From NCBI GenBank assembly GCA_021797385.1, contig JAJZZW010000136.1:1-5010 (forward strand): a stretch of 5,010 bases of DNA, in the 5' to 3' direction. Positions 4,835 through 5,010 of this stretch are shown here, piece by piece (position 1 is the first letter of the stretch; the number at the start of each line of letters is the position of its first letter). The position numbers and the translations under genes were made by a program. Below the pieces are notes generated by a model. That model did no database searches. It was not told the DNA's origin and saw only the letters and a program-made list of their open reading frames with translations. The stretch is from Thermoplasmata archaeon (GTDB lineage Archaea; Thermoplasmatota; Thermoplasmata; Thermoplasmatales; Thermoplasmataceae).

Positions 4835-5010
4835 ATGGAAACAGATGAAATAAAAAAATGTCCAGAATGTCACTCTACTCATTTGGTTAAAGATTATGAT
4901 AGAGGAGAATTAACATGTTTCGACTGTGGCATCGTTATTGAAGATTCTTTAATAGATCAGGGACCAGAGTGGCGTTCATTTGATTCAGAGCAGGATGAAA
5001 AAAGAGCAAG
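4835..5010 (+). CDS. tfb: Second transcription factor B (TFB) paralogue, N-terminal part
   Basis: Only the first 58 codons are in the window; the gene runs past the right edge in an open frame. It begins METDEIKK and has the zinc ribbon CPEC (9-12) and CFDC (28-31), so all four zinc ligands are present. The B-reader-side motif [17 protein letters not shown] follows (42-58). It aligns without gaps to the TFB at 3459-4394 from CPEC through GPEWR and FDSEQ. It differs at the first zinc knuckle (CPECHSTHL against CPECGSSQL) and in having a shorter N-terminal tail. The start is supported by GGGTG 5 bases upstream. It is divergent from gar1-tfb with about 217 bp between start codons. The two genes are probably old duplicates, since silent and replacement differences are many. 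The state of its cyclin repeats cannot be judged here. Confidence 0.95.
   Translation, partial: METDEIKKCPECHSTHLVKDYDRGELTCFDCGIVIEDSLIDQGPEWRSFDSEQDEKRA

Noticed and set aside
1..5010. CRISPR array, phage genes, or a new multi-gene defence or biosynthetic system.
   Set aside because: No regularly spaced repeats, Cas, nuclease-helicase, phage structural or biosynthetic genes are visible; the only defence-like locus is the broken hicBA.

Overview
The window looks like part of the chromosome of an AT-rich archaeon, most probably a euryarchaeon of the Thermoplasmatales (Ferroplasma or Thermoplasma type). The basis is two transcription factor B (TFB) genes, a Gar1 homologue, a Pcc1-like KEOPS subunit, an intronless tRNA-Leu without an encoded CCA, and TATA boxes placed 20-30 bases before start codons, as in leaderless archaeal mRNAs. 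The order and genus are inferences; the archaeal assignment is secure.

Left part (1-1911) is accessory and partly decayed. Minus-strand positions 1-925 carry most of a DDE transposase resembling the archaeal ISH3 family. Its C-terminus lies beyond the left edge and its N-terminus appears frameshifted. After a gene-poor stretch with coding remnants, one of them a small minus-strand reading frame with an internal stop (1211-1408), comes a HicB-HicA toxin-antitoxin pair. The antitoxin gene hicB is intact, but the toxin gene hicA is cut by one in-frame TAA at codon 36.

Middle part (1912-3249) is sparse. It holds a small minus-strand winged-helix-like protein with a clear leaderless promoter (2039-2302), one weak hypothetical ORF (2615-2809), an AT palindrome, and tRNA-Leu(CAA) on the minus strand (2986-3070). 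An 8-bp-arm inverted repeat lies in the tRNA promoter region.

Right part (3250-5010) is core information processing. A Pcc1-like gene (plus) converges on tfb with a gap of only 2 bp. The tfb gene lies downstream of gar1 in a two-gene minus-strand operon, and its Shine-Dalgarno sequence overlaps the gar1 stop codon. Divergent from gar1, about 217 bp away, a second tfb paralogue starts and runs off the right edge. Together these genes cover RNA modification (Gar1 in H/ACA pseudouridylation; Pcc1 in t6A synthesis) and promoter recognition by two TFBs.

No convincing new multi-gene system is visible. The most informative points are the toxin-dead HicBA locus, the divergent paired tfb genes sharing a palindrome-bearing regulatory region, and the dyad upstream of tRNA-Leu.
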